This document shows, piece by piece, positions 54,645 to 63,916 of a stretch of 64,000 bases of DNA (position 1 is its first letter; each line of letters starts with the position of its first letter). The stretch comes from Mesorhizobium amorphae (GTDB lineage Bacteria > Pseudomonadota > Alphaproteobacteria > Rhizobiales > Rhizobiaceae): positions 186,001 to 250,000 of the forward strand of contig NZ_JHQS01000060.1 in assembly GCF_014843845.1 (NCBI RefSeq). The letters run 5' to 3'. Under the pieces are notes generated by a model. The model saw only the letters and a program-made list of their open reading frames with translations, ran no database searches and was not told where the DNA came from. Made by a program: the position numbers and the translations under genes.

Positions 54645-55676
54645 TCACCGTTCGGTGAGCTTCAGTTCAATGCGGCGGTTCTTATTGCGGGCCTCGTCGG
54701 TGTCGGCGGGGTCGAGCGGCTGGAACTCGCCGAAGCCGGCGGCGACCAGCCGGTTGGCCGGCACGCCGTTCTCAATCAGGAACTTCACCACCGAGGTCGA
54801 GCGCGCCGTCGAAAGCTCCCAATTGTCGCGGTAGCGGCCGGCGCCGGACAGCGGCTTGTTGTCGGTGTGGCCGTCGACGCGCAGCACCCAGTTGATCTCC
54901 GGCGGGATCTCCTTCTGCAGTTCGATGATGGCATCGGCGAGCTTCTTCATCTCGACCTTGCCGGCATCGTTGATCACCTCGGAGCCGGTGGGAAACAGCA
55001 CTTCCGACTGGAAGACGAAACGGTCGCCGACGATGCGGATGTTCTCGCGGTCGGCAAGGATTTCACGCAGGCGGCCGAAGAAGTCGGAGCGGTAGCGGTT
55101 CAGCTCCTGCACGCGCTGCGCAAGTGCCACGTTGAGGCGGCGGCCGAGATCGGCGATCTTGGTGTTGGAGTCGCGATCGCGCTGTTCGGACACGTTGAGC
55201 GCGTCCTCGAGGGCGCCGATCTGCTTGCGGAGCGCCGCGATCTGCTGGTTGAGGATCTCGACCTGGCTCAGCGCCTGCTGGCTGATCTGGCGCTGGCTGT
55301 CGAGTTCGCCGGAAAGGGCGGTGGCACGCTGGTTGGCCGCATCGCCGGCGCCGGCGCCTTGCGCCAGCAATTGCTGGAGCCGGCTCTTTTCCGCCTCCGA
55401 CGCCGACAGCGAAGCCTGCAGATTGGCGAGCGAATCCTCCTTGTCCTGCGTCGACGAGCGCTCCAGCGCCAGGAGCTGGGTCAGTTCGTTGATCTGCGAG
55501 TTGAGGCGGTTGAGCACAGTGTCCTTGCCGGAGATTTCGCGGCCGAGCAGGAACTGCGCCAGCACGAAGACGGTGAGCAGGAACATGATCGCCAGGAGCA
55601 GCGTCGACAGCGCATCGACGAAGCCCGGCCAGTAGTCGATGCGGCGATCGGCGCGCCGTGCCCTGGCGAGAGCCAT
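54645..55676 (-). CDS. MotB/OmpA-type peptidoglycan-binding membrane protein
   Basis: 343 residues. One N-terminal membrane helix (DYWPGFVDALSTLLLAIMFL), a coiled coil (about 55-175), and a C-terminal OmpA domain with WVLRVDGHTDNKPLSGAGRY and RNKNRRIELKL that binds diaminopimelate. The layout is that of MotB. It starts 1 bp after the MotA-like gene, and no flagellar genes are present, so a TolQR- or ZorAB-like proton-channel role in the envelope is more likely than motility. Confidence 0.85.
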   Translation of the reverse strand: MALARARRADRRIDYWPGFVDALSTLLLAIMFLLTVFVLAQFLLGREISGKDTVLNRLNSQINELTQLLALERSSTQDKEDSLANLQASLSASEAEKSRLQQLLAQGAGAGDAANQRATALSGELDSQRQISQQALSQVEILNQQIAALRKQIGALEDALNVSEQRDRDSNTKIADLGRRLNVALAQRVQELNRYRSDFFGRLREILADRENIRIVGDRFVFQSEVLFPTGSEVINDAGKVEMKKLADAIIELQKEIPPEINWVLRVDGHTDNKPLSGAGRYRDNWELSTARSTSVVKFLIENGVPANRLVAAGFGEFQPLDPADTDEARNKNRRIELKLTER

Positions 55677-55677
55677 G

Positions 55678-56703
55678 CTAGTGGACTCCCTGCTTCTTCA
55701 GGGCGTCGGCGATCTTTTCCAGCGTGTTGCGCATCGCCTTCTGCTCGTCTGACTGCGCCTCGACCCAGTCGCGCATGATCTGCTGTTCGGAGCGCATGTT
55801 CTTGACCAGCCCGGAAATGCCGTCGGCAAGATTGGCCATGGCGGTGGCGACGCGCGGATTGGAGCCGCCGCCATTCTCCTGCAGGCTGCGCAGCCTTTCC
55901 GACAACAGGCGGATCTCGTCGGAAGGTTCGCTCCTGGCCGGATCGGCAACGACGATGTCGGAGGAGAGATCGGTGACCGAGGACAGCCAGTTTTCCAGCT
56001 CGGTGTAGAAGCGGGTCTGGGCGCGGCCTGCCTGCAGGTCGAGGAAGCCGAGCACCAGCGAGCCGGAGAGACCGAACAGCGAGGACGAGAAGGCGGTGCC
56101 CATGCCGGCCAGCGGCGCCGACAGGCCTTGCTTGAGCGACTCCAGCACAGCGGCGGCATCACCGGTGCCGGGATCGAGAGATTCGATGGTTTCGCGGATC
56201 GAGCCGATGGTGTTGAGCAGGCCCCAGAAGGTGCCGAGCAGGCCGAGGAAGACCAGGAGGCCGACGAGATAGCGCGAGGTGTCACGGCTTTCGTCGAGGC
56301 GGGTGGCGATCGAATCGAGCATGGTGCGCATCGAGGAGGTCGAGAAGGCCACCGTCGACGAACGGCCGATCATCGCCTTCATCGGCGCCAGCAGCACCGG
56401 TTCGGTGGTTTCCGAGCCGGCGCGGAAGGAGTTGACCCAGCGCACCTCGCGAAACAGGCGCCCGACCTGGGCGAAGGCGAGCAGGATGCCGACCACCAGC
56501 ACGCCGATGATCAGCCCGTTGAGGCCCGGATTGGTGACGAATGCGCTCGAGACCTGGCGGGTCAGGATGGCGGCGATGAAGGCCACGATGACCAGGAAGA
56601 TCAGCATGGTCAGCAGAAAAACCTGCGGGCTGGACAGTTTATGGGGGTCGTAGATCAGAACGTCGGAGCGCCTGCCGATGCCGAAGGATCTGAGAAAAGC
56701 CAT
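55678..56703 (-). CDS. MotA/TolQ/ExbB-type channel protein
   Basis: 341 residues. Two N-terminal helices (VFLLTMLIFLVIVAFIAAIL; LNGLIIGVLVVGILLAFAQV), a cytoplasmic segment, then two helices forming the proton path (RYLVGLLVFLGLLGTFWGLL with TIGSI; PLAGMGTAFSSSLFGLSGSL). The TFWGL and GMGTAFSSSL motifs are the MotA/ExbB hallmarks. A helical tail (about 270-341) follows. Coupled to the OmpA-type gene. Confidence 0.86.
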   Translation of the reverse strand: MAFLRSFGIGRRSDVLIYDPHKLSSPQVFLLTMLIFLVIVAFIAAILTRQVSSAFVTNPGLNGLIIGVLVVGILLAFAQVGRLFREVRWVNSFRAGSETTEPVLLAPMKAMIGRSSTVAFSTSSMRTMLDSIATRLDESRDTSRYLVGLLVFLGLLGTFWGLLNTIGSIRETIESLDPGTGDAAAVLESLKQGLSAPLAGMGTAFSSSLFGLSGSLVLGFLDLQAGRAQTRFYTELENWLSSVTDLSSDIVVADPARSEPSDEIRLLSERLRSLQENGGGSNPRVATAMANLADGISGLVKNMRSEQQIMRDWVEAQSDEQKAMRNTLEKIADALKKQGVH

Positions 56704-56807
56704 TCGTGCCCCGTTTCCGATGCCGCTGCCGCCGATCAACTTGTTCGCGACTCTAAACGGAATTGTGACCAAATTGAATGGCGCTTGGCAATATTGCCCG
56801 CCAAAGC

Positions 56808-57500
56808 TCAGAAGCGGTTTATCACCAGACAGTCGACCATGGCGGCCAGATGCAGCCCGGCGCCGGTGACGACAAAGCCGTGCCAGACGGCGTTGTGGAA
56901 GCGCAGGCCCTTCCAAGCGAAGAAGATGACGCCCAAGGAGTAAACAACGCCGCCGGCGACGATGAGCGCGATCGACGTCGTCGGCAAGGTCTGCACCAGC
57001 GGGCCGACCAGGACGATGCCGCTCCAGCCGATGGCGAGATAGAAGACGACCGCCAGCCGGTCGAAGCGGCCGGGAAGAAACACTTTTATGGCGATGCCGA
57101 TCGCCGCCGAGACCCAGACCAGGACGATCATCGAGACAGCCAGCGGCGAGCCATCGAGTTGGGCGAGGAAGGGCGTATAGGTCGCGGCGATCAGGAGAAA
57201 GATCGCGGCATGGTCGAAGCGACGCAGGATCCACTTCGCCGGCGACGACACCGGCCACAGGTTGTAGGCCAGCGACACCGACAAGACGGTAAGCAGCGAC
57301 ACGACGTAGAAGGCGGCGGCGATATACTCGCCGGGACCGGCATGGAAGGCCGCCAGCGCCAGGAATGCCGAGCCGGCCGAGATCGCCAGCACGATGCCCA
57401 CCGCATGCACGATACCGTCGGCGATCATTTCGGCGCGCGAATAGTGCCAGCGGCCCATGAACGGGATGTCGAGCTGGGATTGCGGTCGGGTGTCGCTCAT
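56808..57500 (-). CDS. Hemolysin III (PAQR/TrhA) family membrane protein
   Basis: 230 residues, seven helices. The conserved residues of the PAQR zinc site are visible: DGIVHAVGIVLAISAGSAF, RRFDHAAIFLLIAATYTPF and FHNAVWHGFVVTGAGLHLAA. Bacterial members influence membrane lipid homeostasis. It is divergent from nothing and stands as a single gene between the MotA-type and inositol phosphatase genes. Confidence 0.88.
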   Translation of the reverse strand: MSDTRPQSQLDIPFMGRWHYSRAEMIADGIVHAVGIVLAISAGSAFLALAAFHAGPGEYIAAAFYVVSLLTVLSVSLAYNLWPVSSPAKWILRRFDHAAIFLLIAATYTPFLAQLDGSPLAVSMIVLVWVSAAIGIAIKVFLPGRFDRLAVVFYLAIGWSGIVLVGPLVQTLPTTSIALIVAGGVVYSLGVIFFAWKGLRFHNAVWHGFVVTGAGLHLAAMVDCLVINRF

Positions 57501-57598
57501 GAATGGTCCTGCATCGCCCGTATCTGGGCGGTTGCCGGACAGTATTTCAAGCTTTGGTTGCGATTTTGCGACTGCGGCGCTTCAGCGCGGCAACATTA

Positions 57599-58399
57599 TC
57601 AGCGCGGCGTAACCGGCTTCTTCACTGTCTTCAACAGCGCGCGCTGGATGATCTCGTTGCCGGCGACGACCGAGCCGTTGTCCAGCATGTCCTGGCCGCC
57701 ATCGAAGTCGGAGACGAAGCCGCCTGCCTCGCGGATCAAGAGCAGGGCGGCGGCGATGTCCCAGGCCGACAGGCCGACTTCCCAGAACCCGTCCATGCGA
57801 CCGGCGGCGACATAGGCGAGATCGAGCGAGGCGGAGCCGAGGCGGCGCACGCCCGAAACCTCGGCCATCACATTGCGCAGTTCGACAAGGAAATTGCCGT
57901 GCTGGCCGCGGCCGAGATGCGGCATGCCGCAGCCGATCACCGCGTCGACCAGCTTGGTGCGGCCGGCGACGCGCAGCCGGCGGTCGTTCATGAACGCACC
58001 GCCGCCGCGCTCGGCGGTGTAGAGCTCGTCCATCGCCGGATTGTAGATGACGCCGGCGACGATCTGGCCCTGGCGCTCGAGCGCGATCGAGATGGCAAAC
58101 AGCGGAATGCCGTGCAGGAAATTGGTGGTGCCGTCGAGCGGGTCGACGATCCAGCGGTGCTGGCCGTCATCGCCCGCGACGGCGCCGCGCTCCTCCATCA
58201 GGAAGGAGTAACCCGGCCGTGCCTTTGACAGCTCGGTGAACAGGATGTCCTCGGCCTTGCGGTCGGCCTGGCTGACATAGTCGCCCGGCCCCTTCATCGA
58301 GACCTGCAGGTTCTGCACTTCGCCGAAGTCGCGCGACAGCGAGCGGCCGGCCTTCATGGCGGCCTGGACCATGACATTGAGGATCGCGGAGCGCGCCAT
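57599..58399 (-). CDS. suhB: Inositol monophosphatase family protein
   Basis: 266 residues. Metal ligands in YVSQADRKAED, WIVDPLDGTTNFLHGIPLFA and SAWDIAAALLLIREAGGFVS are intact. The enzyme hydrolyses myo-inositol phosphates, and SuhB-type members also act in rRNA transcription antitermination. It follows efp by 26 bp on the same strand, a conserved alphaproteobacterial pair. Confidence 0.91.
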   Translation of the reverse strand: MARSAILNVMVQAAMKAGRSLSRDFGEVQNLQVSMKGPGDYVSQADRKAEDILFTELSKARPGYSFLMEERGAVAGDDGQHRWIVDPLDGTTNFLHGIPLFAISIALERQGQIVAGVIYNPAMDELYTAERGGGAFMNDRRLRVAGRTKLVDAVIGCGMPHLGRGQHGNFLVELRNVMAEVSGVRRLGSASLDLAYVAAGRMDGFWEVGLSAWDIAAALLLIREAGGFVSDFDGGQDMLDNGSVVAGNEIIQRALLKTVKKPVTPR

Positions 58400-58425
58400 T
58401 TTTGTTCTTCCCGCTGCTCGCAGCC

Positions 58426-58992
58426 CTAATCGGCGCGGCGAATGTAAGTGATTTCGTTGGTGTCGACGAGGATGCGCTCGCCGGCGCCGATGAACGGCGG
58501 CACCAAAACGCGGATGCCGTTTTCCAGGATCGCCGGCTTATAGGACGAGGCCGCCGTCTGGCCTTTCACCACCGGGTCGGCCTCGGTGATGGTCAGCGTC
58601 ACCTGGTCGGGCAGCGAAATACCGATCGGCCGCTCTTCATAGAGCTGCACCGTCACCATCATGCCGTCCTGCAGGAAGGCGGCGCGGTCGCCGACGAAAT
58701 CCTTCTGCAGTTCGAGCTGTTCGTAGCTCTCGGTATCCATGAACACCAGCGCATCGCCCTGCTCGTAGAGGAAGGAAAAGTCCTTCATCTCCAGCCTGAT
58801 CTGCTCGACCGTCTCGGCGGAGCGGAAGCGCTCGTTGAGCTTGGTGCCGTTGATGAGGTTCTTCAGCTCGACCTGGTTATAGGCGCCGCCCTTGCCGGGC
58901 TTGACGGTGTTGGTCTTGACCGCCACCCACAGGCCGCCATCGTGCTCGATGACATAGCCCGGACGGATTTCGTTGCCATTGATCTTGGCCAT
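58426..58992 (-). CDS. efp: Elongation factor P
   Basis: 188 residues, full length. The conserved tip PGKGGA carries the lysine that is beta-lysylated in many bacteria (TNTVKPGKGGAYNQVELKNL). EF-P rescues ribosomes stalled at polyproline. The ATG at 58992 gives MAKINGNEIRPGYVIEHDGG. It is first of the efp-suhB pair. Confidence 0.95.
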   Translation of the reverse strand: MAKINGNEIRPGYVIEHDGGLWVAVKTNTVKPGKGGAYNQVELKNLINGTKLNERFRSAETVEQIRLEMKDFSFLYEQGDALVFMDTESYEQLELQKDFVGDRAAFLQDGMMVTVQLYEERPIGISLPDQVTLTITEADPVVKGQTAASSYKPAILENGIRVLVPPFIGAGERILVDTNEITYIRRAD

Positions 58993-59132
58993 GTTGAGTT
59001 GTTCCGGAATGAGATTGTCGCCTGACGGCGATTTGGCGCCTCCAAGACCACAAATCGGCTGGAGAGGCAAGGGAGCGGGGCGACACAGGCCTGATCGGCG
59101 GCGACGGCGTTCCTACCTGACCTGCGGTGGCG

Positions 59133-60167
59133 TCAAGGCAGGCGGTTGGCCTTCTGCAGCGCCTGCCTCGTCTGGTCGTCGGTCAGGCCTTGCAGGAAAT
59201 CGTCCATCTGCGGATCGATCAACCCGGCGCGGCGGGCGACGACGTACCAGGCGCCGGCAAGGATCAAATCGGGGTCGGTGCCGATGCCTTCCATATAAAG
59301 CTTGGCGAGGCGATTCTGGGCCGCGACGTTGCCGCCCTCGGCGGCCTGCTTCATCCAGCCGAAGCCGGATTTGAGATCGCGATTGCCGCCGCGCCCTTCG
59401 ATCATCCAGGTGGCGAGGTCGATCTGCGCCGTGTCGTAATTCTGCCTGGCGGCCTGCGCCAGAAGGGTGCGCGCCTGGGCATCGTCGCGCGGCTTGCCGC
59501 CGATGCCATTGGCATAAATCTGCGCCATCGCATATTGCGCGTCTGCGAGCCCGGTGGCTGCGGCGCGTTCGTAGTAGGACGCGGCCTTGGCCATGCCGAC
59601 ATCGCCCGGGTCCTGCTGGACGAGCAATTGCGCGAAATTGAACTGCGCCAGCCGGTTGCCGGCCTCGGCGGCGGCCTGCATCAGCGCATAGGCCCCCTTC
59701 TCGTCCTTCTTGACGTAGCGGCCGTCGAGCAGCATCAGCGCGTACTGGAACTGCGATTCCGGCACGCCCTGCTCGGCGGCAAGCGCGTACCATTTCGCGG
59801 CTTCCGCCGCGTTCAACGGCACGCCAAGCCCGCGCGACAGGATCTCGGCCACCAGCGTCTCGGCAGCCGGATCGCCGTTCTGCGCGCGCACCAAAGCGAG
59901 ATTGTAGGCGGTCTTGTAGAGACCGCGCTGAAAGGCGCCATAGGCCGGATCCGCCGGCTTGGCGCCGAAACGATCGGGATTGATGGTGTCGACCGACGGC
60001 AGCGGTGCCGTGGTGGCGGGCTGCGGCAGCGGTGTCTCGATCGGCTTGTCGACATGCGCGCCTGCATCCGGCTTGGGCTGCGGCAGCGGAACGGTCTGCG
60101 CGGCAGAGGCGGGCTGGGCAGCAACGGCCACGACAAGACCCAGGAGAGGAAACCGCAGCCAGCGCAC
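59133..60167 (-). CDS. Exported Sel1-like repeat protein
   Basis: 344 residues from a GTG. A signal peptide (FPLLGLVVAVAAQPASA) and a Pro-rich stretch lead into about six Sel1/TPR-like helical pairs (AAEAAKWYALAAEQGVPESQ, YANGIGGKPRDDAQARTLLA, GFGWMKQAAEGGNVAAQNRL). Such proteins scaffold envelope complexes. The GTG is 1 bp after the ThiE-like stop, so the two are coupled. Confidence 0.83.
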   Translation of the reverse strand: MRWLRFPLLGLVVAVAAQPASAAQTVPLPQPKPDAGAHVDKPIETPLPQPATTAPLPSVDTINPDRFGAKPADPAYGAFQRGLYKTAYNLALVRAQNGDPAAETLVAEILSRGLGVPLNAAEAAKWYALAAEQGVPESQFQYALMLLDGRYVKKDEKGAYALMQAAAEAGNRLAQFNFAQLLVQQDPGDVGMAKAASYYERAAATGLADAQYAMAQIYANGIGGKPRDDAQARTLLAQAARQNYDTAQIDLATWMIEGRGGNRDLKSGFGWMKQAAEGGNVAAQNRLAKLYMEGIGTDPDLILAGAWYVVARRAGLIDPQMDDFLQGLTDDQTRQALQKANRLP

Positions 60168-60168
60168 G

Positions 60169-60816
60169 TCAGTCCTCGAAACGCGGTGCGGTTTCGTCAA
60201 GCATCGCATTGGCGGTGGCGACTGCCGCCTTCGGGTCGATGTCGTCGGCAAAGACGGCGCTGGACAGCGCCACGAATTCGGCACCCGTAACGGCCACGGT
60301 TTCGACGGAAGCGATCTCCGAGCCGGCCATGACGATGCAGGGAATCTGGATCATATCCGCCCACCATTGCCCGAGCGACAGATTGCGCGGATGCGGCTCC
60401 GGCTTGTTGTCGTAGCCGAAGCGGCCGAAGAAGATGTAGTCGGGCCTGGCTTCACCGAGTTCCAGCGCGTCGTCGCGGGTCTTGGCGCCGCCGGCGCCGA
60501 CCATCATTTTCCCCTGAAAATGTTCGATGGTCTCGGCAAGTTCGCCCTTGGAGACCTCGACATGGATGCCGTCGGCCTGGACACGTCCGGCGATGCGGCT
60601 GTCGCCGGCGATGACGACGGCGATGCCGGCAGCCTGTGCGAGCGGCACGATCTGTTCGGCGAAGGCCTGGAAGGAGGCCTCGTCCATGCCGTTTTCAGGC
60701 AGGATGAGCGAGGCGACGTCGCCGCCTTCGAAGGCCGCCGCAATGCGCTCGGCCGGCGCGTCTTTCGGCGCGATCAGCACGATGCGGCAGCGGTTGGGCG
60801 GTGTGGCGTCGTTCAT
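60169..60816 (-). CDS. Divergent thiamine-phosphate synthase-like protein
   Basis: 215 residues of the TIM barrel ThiE fold (CRIVLIAPKDAPAERIAAAF, AQAAGIAVVIAGDSRIAGRV, QADGIHVEVSKGELAETIEH, MVGAGGAKTRDDALELGEA). The product-binding motif GPxFxT is replaced by FFGRFGYDNKPEPHP, and the usual HVGQ loop reads HVEV. It may not make thiamine phosphate. No thi genes are adjacent; instead it is coupled to the Sel1 protein. Confidence 0.7.
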   Translation of the reverse strand: MNDATPPNRCRIVLIAPKDAPAERIAAAFEGGDVASLILPENGMDEASFQAFAEQIVPLAQAAGIAVVIAGDSRIAGRVQADGIHVEVSKGELAETIEHFQGKMMVGAGGAKTRDDALELGEARPDYIFFGRFGYDNKPEPHPRNLSLGQWWADMIQIPCIVMAGSEIASVETVAVTGAEFVALSSAVFADDIDPKAAVATANAMLDETAPRFED

Positions 60817-60959
60817 TGGCTTTCGATCCCGGTTTTCGCCTATGCCGGGCGAAGATGGTTGCATTGCGGCATAGAGCAAAGCGCCCGCCTTGAACAGGCG
60901 GGCGGGGATCATTGCGGTGGCCTTGGTCTACGAGCGTTGGCAGACGGCTGACCGGAGGC

Positions 60960-61865
60960 TCATTTGACGGCTTGAGGGCTTTCGACCGGCGGCTTCGATC
61001 TCCACAGCGACCAGCCGAGATTCATCCCGGCGGCGGCAACCAGGATGGCAGCGGCGCCGATGACCTGGGCAGGATGCAGCCGATGGCCGAAGGCAGCGAC
61101 ATCGACCAGGATCGCCACGACAGGATAGATGAAGGACAGCGATCCCTGCAGATGGGTCGGCAGCTTCTGGATGGCGCCATACATCAATATGTACATCAGG
61201 CCGGTGTGGACGATGCCGAGCGTCGCCAGCATGGTCCAGTTCCACGCGTCGGCGGGAAGGTCGGAAAGATTGGCAAAGGGCGCCAGTATGACGACGCCGA
61301 CGCAGACCTGGATCAGCGCGATCAGGTGCGGCGGCGTGCCCTTGAGCTTCTTGGTGACGATCGCGGCGACGGCCCAGAAGAAGGCCGCCCCCAGCGCCAT
61401 CGCGATACCGGTGAAATAGTCTGAGCCGACATCGCCGGTGTCGGGCGTGGCCTGCACGATCAGCAACATGCCGGCGAAGGCAATGCCAAGCCAGGTCAGC
61501 TTGGTCAGGGTCAGCCGCTCGCCGAAGAACAGCGCGCCGAAGCCGACCAGCATGAAGGGCTGGGTGTTGTAGACAGCGGTGGCGATCGAGATTGAGGCGC
61601 GCGAAAAGGCGCTGAACAGCAAGAGCCAGTTGATGACGATGGCCGCGCCGCCGAGAGCGGCGATCGCCACGATGCGAAGCGTCAGCCTGCCGCGCAGCAA
61701 GCCAAGTGCCGCGCAGATGACCAACAGCGTCACGGCGCCAAAAGCGCAACGCCAGAACACCACGTCCATGATCGGCTGGCCCGACATGACGACGAACCAG
61801 CCGATCGTGCCGAGGATCGCCATTGCGGCCGTCATTTCGATCGTGCCGCGCACCGTGTTGTCCAT
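60960..61865 (-). CDS. EamA/DMT family transporter
   Basis: 301 residues with ten helices in two EamA repeats (about 8-135 and 150-285; FGALFFGERLTLTKLTWLGI is the typical loop). ATG at 61865 with GGGAGCAAGCT upstream; ATGs at 61883 and 61922 are alternatives. Members export amino acids or metabolites. It is divergent from an Lrp-type regulator, a common arrangement for amino acid exporters. Confidence 0.88.
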   Translation of the reverse strand: MDNTVRGTIEMTAAMAILGTIGWFVVMSGQPIMDVVFWRCAFGAVTLLVICAALGLLRGRLTLRIVAIAALGGAAIVINWLLLFSAFSRASISIATAVYNTQPFMLVGFGALFFGERLTLTKLTWLGIAFAGMLLIVQATPDTGDVGSDYFTGIAMALGAAFFWAVAAIVTKKLKGTPPHLIALIQVCVGVVILAPFANLSDLPADAWNWTMLATLGIVHTGLMYILMYGAIQKLPTHLQGSLSFIYPVVAILVDVAAFGHRLHPAQVIGAAAILVAAAGMNLGWSLWRSKPPVESPQAVK

Positions 61866-61950
61866 AGCTTGCTCCCGGATCATCGATGCTTGACAATCCC
61901 ATGTTGTGCCGACGCGTTCCATGAGATAGGAAGGGGCATATAGATATGTT

Positions 61951-61967
61951 GCCTAATTTAATTAGGC
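61951..61967. promoter_or_regulatory. Palindrome in the EamA-Lrp promoter region
   Basis: GCCTAATT-T-AATTAGGC is an exact inverted repeat of 8-bp arms, 30 bp before the Lrp-type gene. It is the likely binding site of that regulator. Confidence 0.7.
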
Positions 61968-61997
61968 GCCGTCGGCCTTTTATCTCAGGAAGTAAAA

Positions 61998-62450
61998 ATG
62001 CTGGACGAGCAGGACAAAAAACTTCTCGAGATACTGGTGAGGGATTCGCGGACCTCGCTGAAGGATCTGGCGCAGCAGATCGGGCTGTCGTCGCCGAGCG
62101 TCTCGGAGCGGCTGCGGCGGCTCGAGGAGCGCGGCGTCATCCGGGCCTTCACCATCGAGATCGATCCGCAGGCGCTGGGCTTTTCGCTGCAGGCGATCGT
62201 GCGCATCCGGCCGCTGCCGGGCAAGCTGCATATCGTGCAGAAGCTGATCGAGGAAATTCCAGAGTTCGGCGAATGCGACAAGGTGACCGGCGACGACTGC
62301 TTTGTCGCGCGGCTGTTCGTGCGTTCGATCGGCGAACTGGATCACCTGCTCGACCGTATCGCCGACAAGGCGGAGACGAGCACGGCCATCATCAAGGCGC
62401 AGCCGATCAGGCGCCGCCCGCCGCCGCTCGATACCCCCGCCCGAAGCTGA
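61998..62450 (+). CDS. Lrp/AsnC family transcriptional regulator
   Basis: 150 residues. Helix-turn-helix (about 4-55: LDEQDKKLLEILVRDSRTSL, SPSVSERLRRLEERGVI) and a RAM effector domain (about 70-140) in which GECDKVTGDDCFVARLFVRS is the ligand loop. It probably senses an amino acid and controls the divergent EamA exporter. Confidence 0.9.
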   Translation: MLDEQDKKLLEILVRDSRTSLKDLAQQIGLSSPSVSERLRRLEERGVIRAFTIEIDPQALGFSLQAIVRIRPLPGKLHIVQKLIEEIPEFGECDKVTGDDCFVARLFVRSIGELDHLLDRIADKAETSTAIIKAQPIRRRPPPLDTPARS

Positions 62451-62451
62451 G

Positions 62452-62916
62452 CTACAGTTCGAGCTTGTAGCCGATATGGCTGGCCTTGAAGCCAAGCCGG
62501 TCATAGAAGCGATGCGCGTCCTGGCGGCTCTTGTTGGTTGTCAACTGGACCAGCCTGCAGCCGCGTCGACGGCACTCTTCGACCGCCCACTCCAGCAGGC
62601 GTTGCCCCAGCCTTTCCCCGCGCCGGTCGTCGGCGATGCGGACGGCTTCGATCTGGCCGCGCAACGCACCCTGTAACGACAGTCCGGCAAGGTAGGTGAT
62701 CTGCAGCGTACCGATGATGCGGCTGCCCTCGGTCATGACGGCGAGAAACTGGTTTGGGTCCGCATCGACGGCCGCGAAGGCATCCCGATAGGCCTTGGCA
62801 AGTGGCTCGCTGGTGTCCTCGCGGCCGCGTCCAAGCGGATCGTCCGCAAGCATGACGACGATGGCCGGAAGGTCGGCTTCTTCCGCGCGGCGGATAATGA
62901 TTTCGTTCAATCTCAA
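62452..62916 (-). CDS. GNAT family N-acetyltransferase
   Basis: 154 residues. IIRRAEEADLPAIVVMLADD at the start, the acetyl-CoA loop IADDRRGERLGQRLLEWAVE, and the AHRFYDRLGFKASHIGYKLE end are typical. It is convergent with the Lrp gene, whose stop is 1 bp away. Substrate unknown. Confidence 0.9.
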   Translation of the reverse strand: MRLNEIIIRRAEEADLPAIVVMLADDPLGRGREDTSEPLAKAYRDAFAAVDADPNQFLAVMTEGSRIIGTLQITYLAGLSLQGALRGQIEAVRIADDRRGERLGQRLLEWAVEECRRRGCRLVQLTTNKSRQDAHRFYDRLGFKASHIGYKLEL

Positions 62917-63106
62917 ACCCTATGGCCCGGACATAGCGCGCTGGCGACCATCTTATGCATCGGCCGGCCAGATGCCGCAAATCCGTGAAGCGGGGTTACG
63001 GACAGTTGATCGCCAGCAGCCGCTGCCTCCAATATTGGCTGTCGCGGCGCGAAGGTTTCTGGGTTATTGCAGGGGCCACCGTCTTCCCCTCCAGCCTCCT
63101 TCACCG

Positions 63107-63877
63107 ATGTCAGGTCTGCTCGCCGATCCGTGGTTCTATGCCGCCGCCCTTCCGGCGGTCATGCTCGTCGGCCTGTCGAAGGGCGGCTTTGGCGGGGCTG
63201 TCGGCTTCGTCGGCGTGCCGCTGATGGCGCTGACGATGCCGCCGGTGCAGGCCGCCGCCATCCTGCTGCCGATCCTGTGCCTGATGGATATCGTTTCGGT
63301 ATGGACATGGTGGGGCGTCTACGACCGCAAGATGCTGGTCGACATGATGCCGGGAGCGGTGATCGGCATCGGTCTCGGCTGGCTGACGGCTGCTTTGGTC
63401 ACCGAAGAAATGGTGCGGTTGATCGTCGGCGCGGTCGCCCTGATCTTCGTGCTGCGCTGGCTCTATCTGCAGTTCCGCCACGGCGCCGACCATGCGGCGG
63501 CACCCAACCGCGTGACCGCCGCCTTCTGGGGCACGGTCGCCGGCTTCACCAGCTTCGTCGCCCATGTCGGCGGCCCGCCCTTCCAGGTCTATGCCTTGCC
63601 GATCCGGCTCGATCCGAAGGTGCTGTCCGGGACATCGGCGATCTTCTTCGCCGCCACCAATGCGCTGAAGCTGATCCCCTATTTCGCGCTCGGCCAGTTC
63701 GACACCGCCAATTTGACCGCATCGGCGGTGCTGATGCCGCTGGCGCCGCTCGCGACCATCGCCGGCGCCTGGCTGGTGCGGCGCATGCGGCCGGAGGTCT
63801 TTTATCCGTTCACCTACGCCACCGTGGCCGTCGTCGCGGTCAAGCTTCTGTGGGACGGGATTGCCGGCCTGTTTTAG
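63107..63877 (+). CDS. TauE/SafE family sulfite-exporter-like permease
   Basis: 256 residues, eight helices. GLSKGGFGGAVGFVGVPLMA and the second repeat TSFVAHVGGPPFQVYALP are the TauE/SafE motifs. Members export sulfite, sulfoacetate or related anions. ATG at 63107 gives MSGLLADPWFYAAALPAVML. No sulfonate genes are adjacent. Confidence 0.88.
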   Translation: MSGLLADPWFYAAALPAVMLVGLSKGGFGGAVGFVGVPLMALTMPPVQAAAILLPILCLMDIVSVWTWWGVYDRKMLVDMMPGAVIGIGLGWLTAALVTEEMVRLIVGAVALIFVLRWLYLQFRHGADHAAAPNRVTAAFWGTVAGFTSFVAHVGGPPFQVYALPIRLDPKVLSGTSAIFFAATNALKLIPYFALGQFDTANLTASAVLMPLAPLATIAGAWLVRRMRPEVFYPFTYATVAVVAVKLLWDGIAGLF

Positions 63878-63916
63878 ATCGTGAGGGGCGGCCATGCGGC
63901 TGCCCCATCACCGGTT

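Noticed and set aside
54645..56703. Zorya-type antiphage system
   Set aside because: Only MotA/MotB-like genes are present; no ZorC/D/E-type nuclease or helicase is adjacent.
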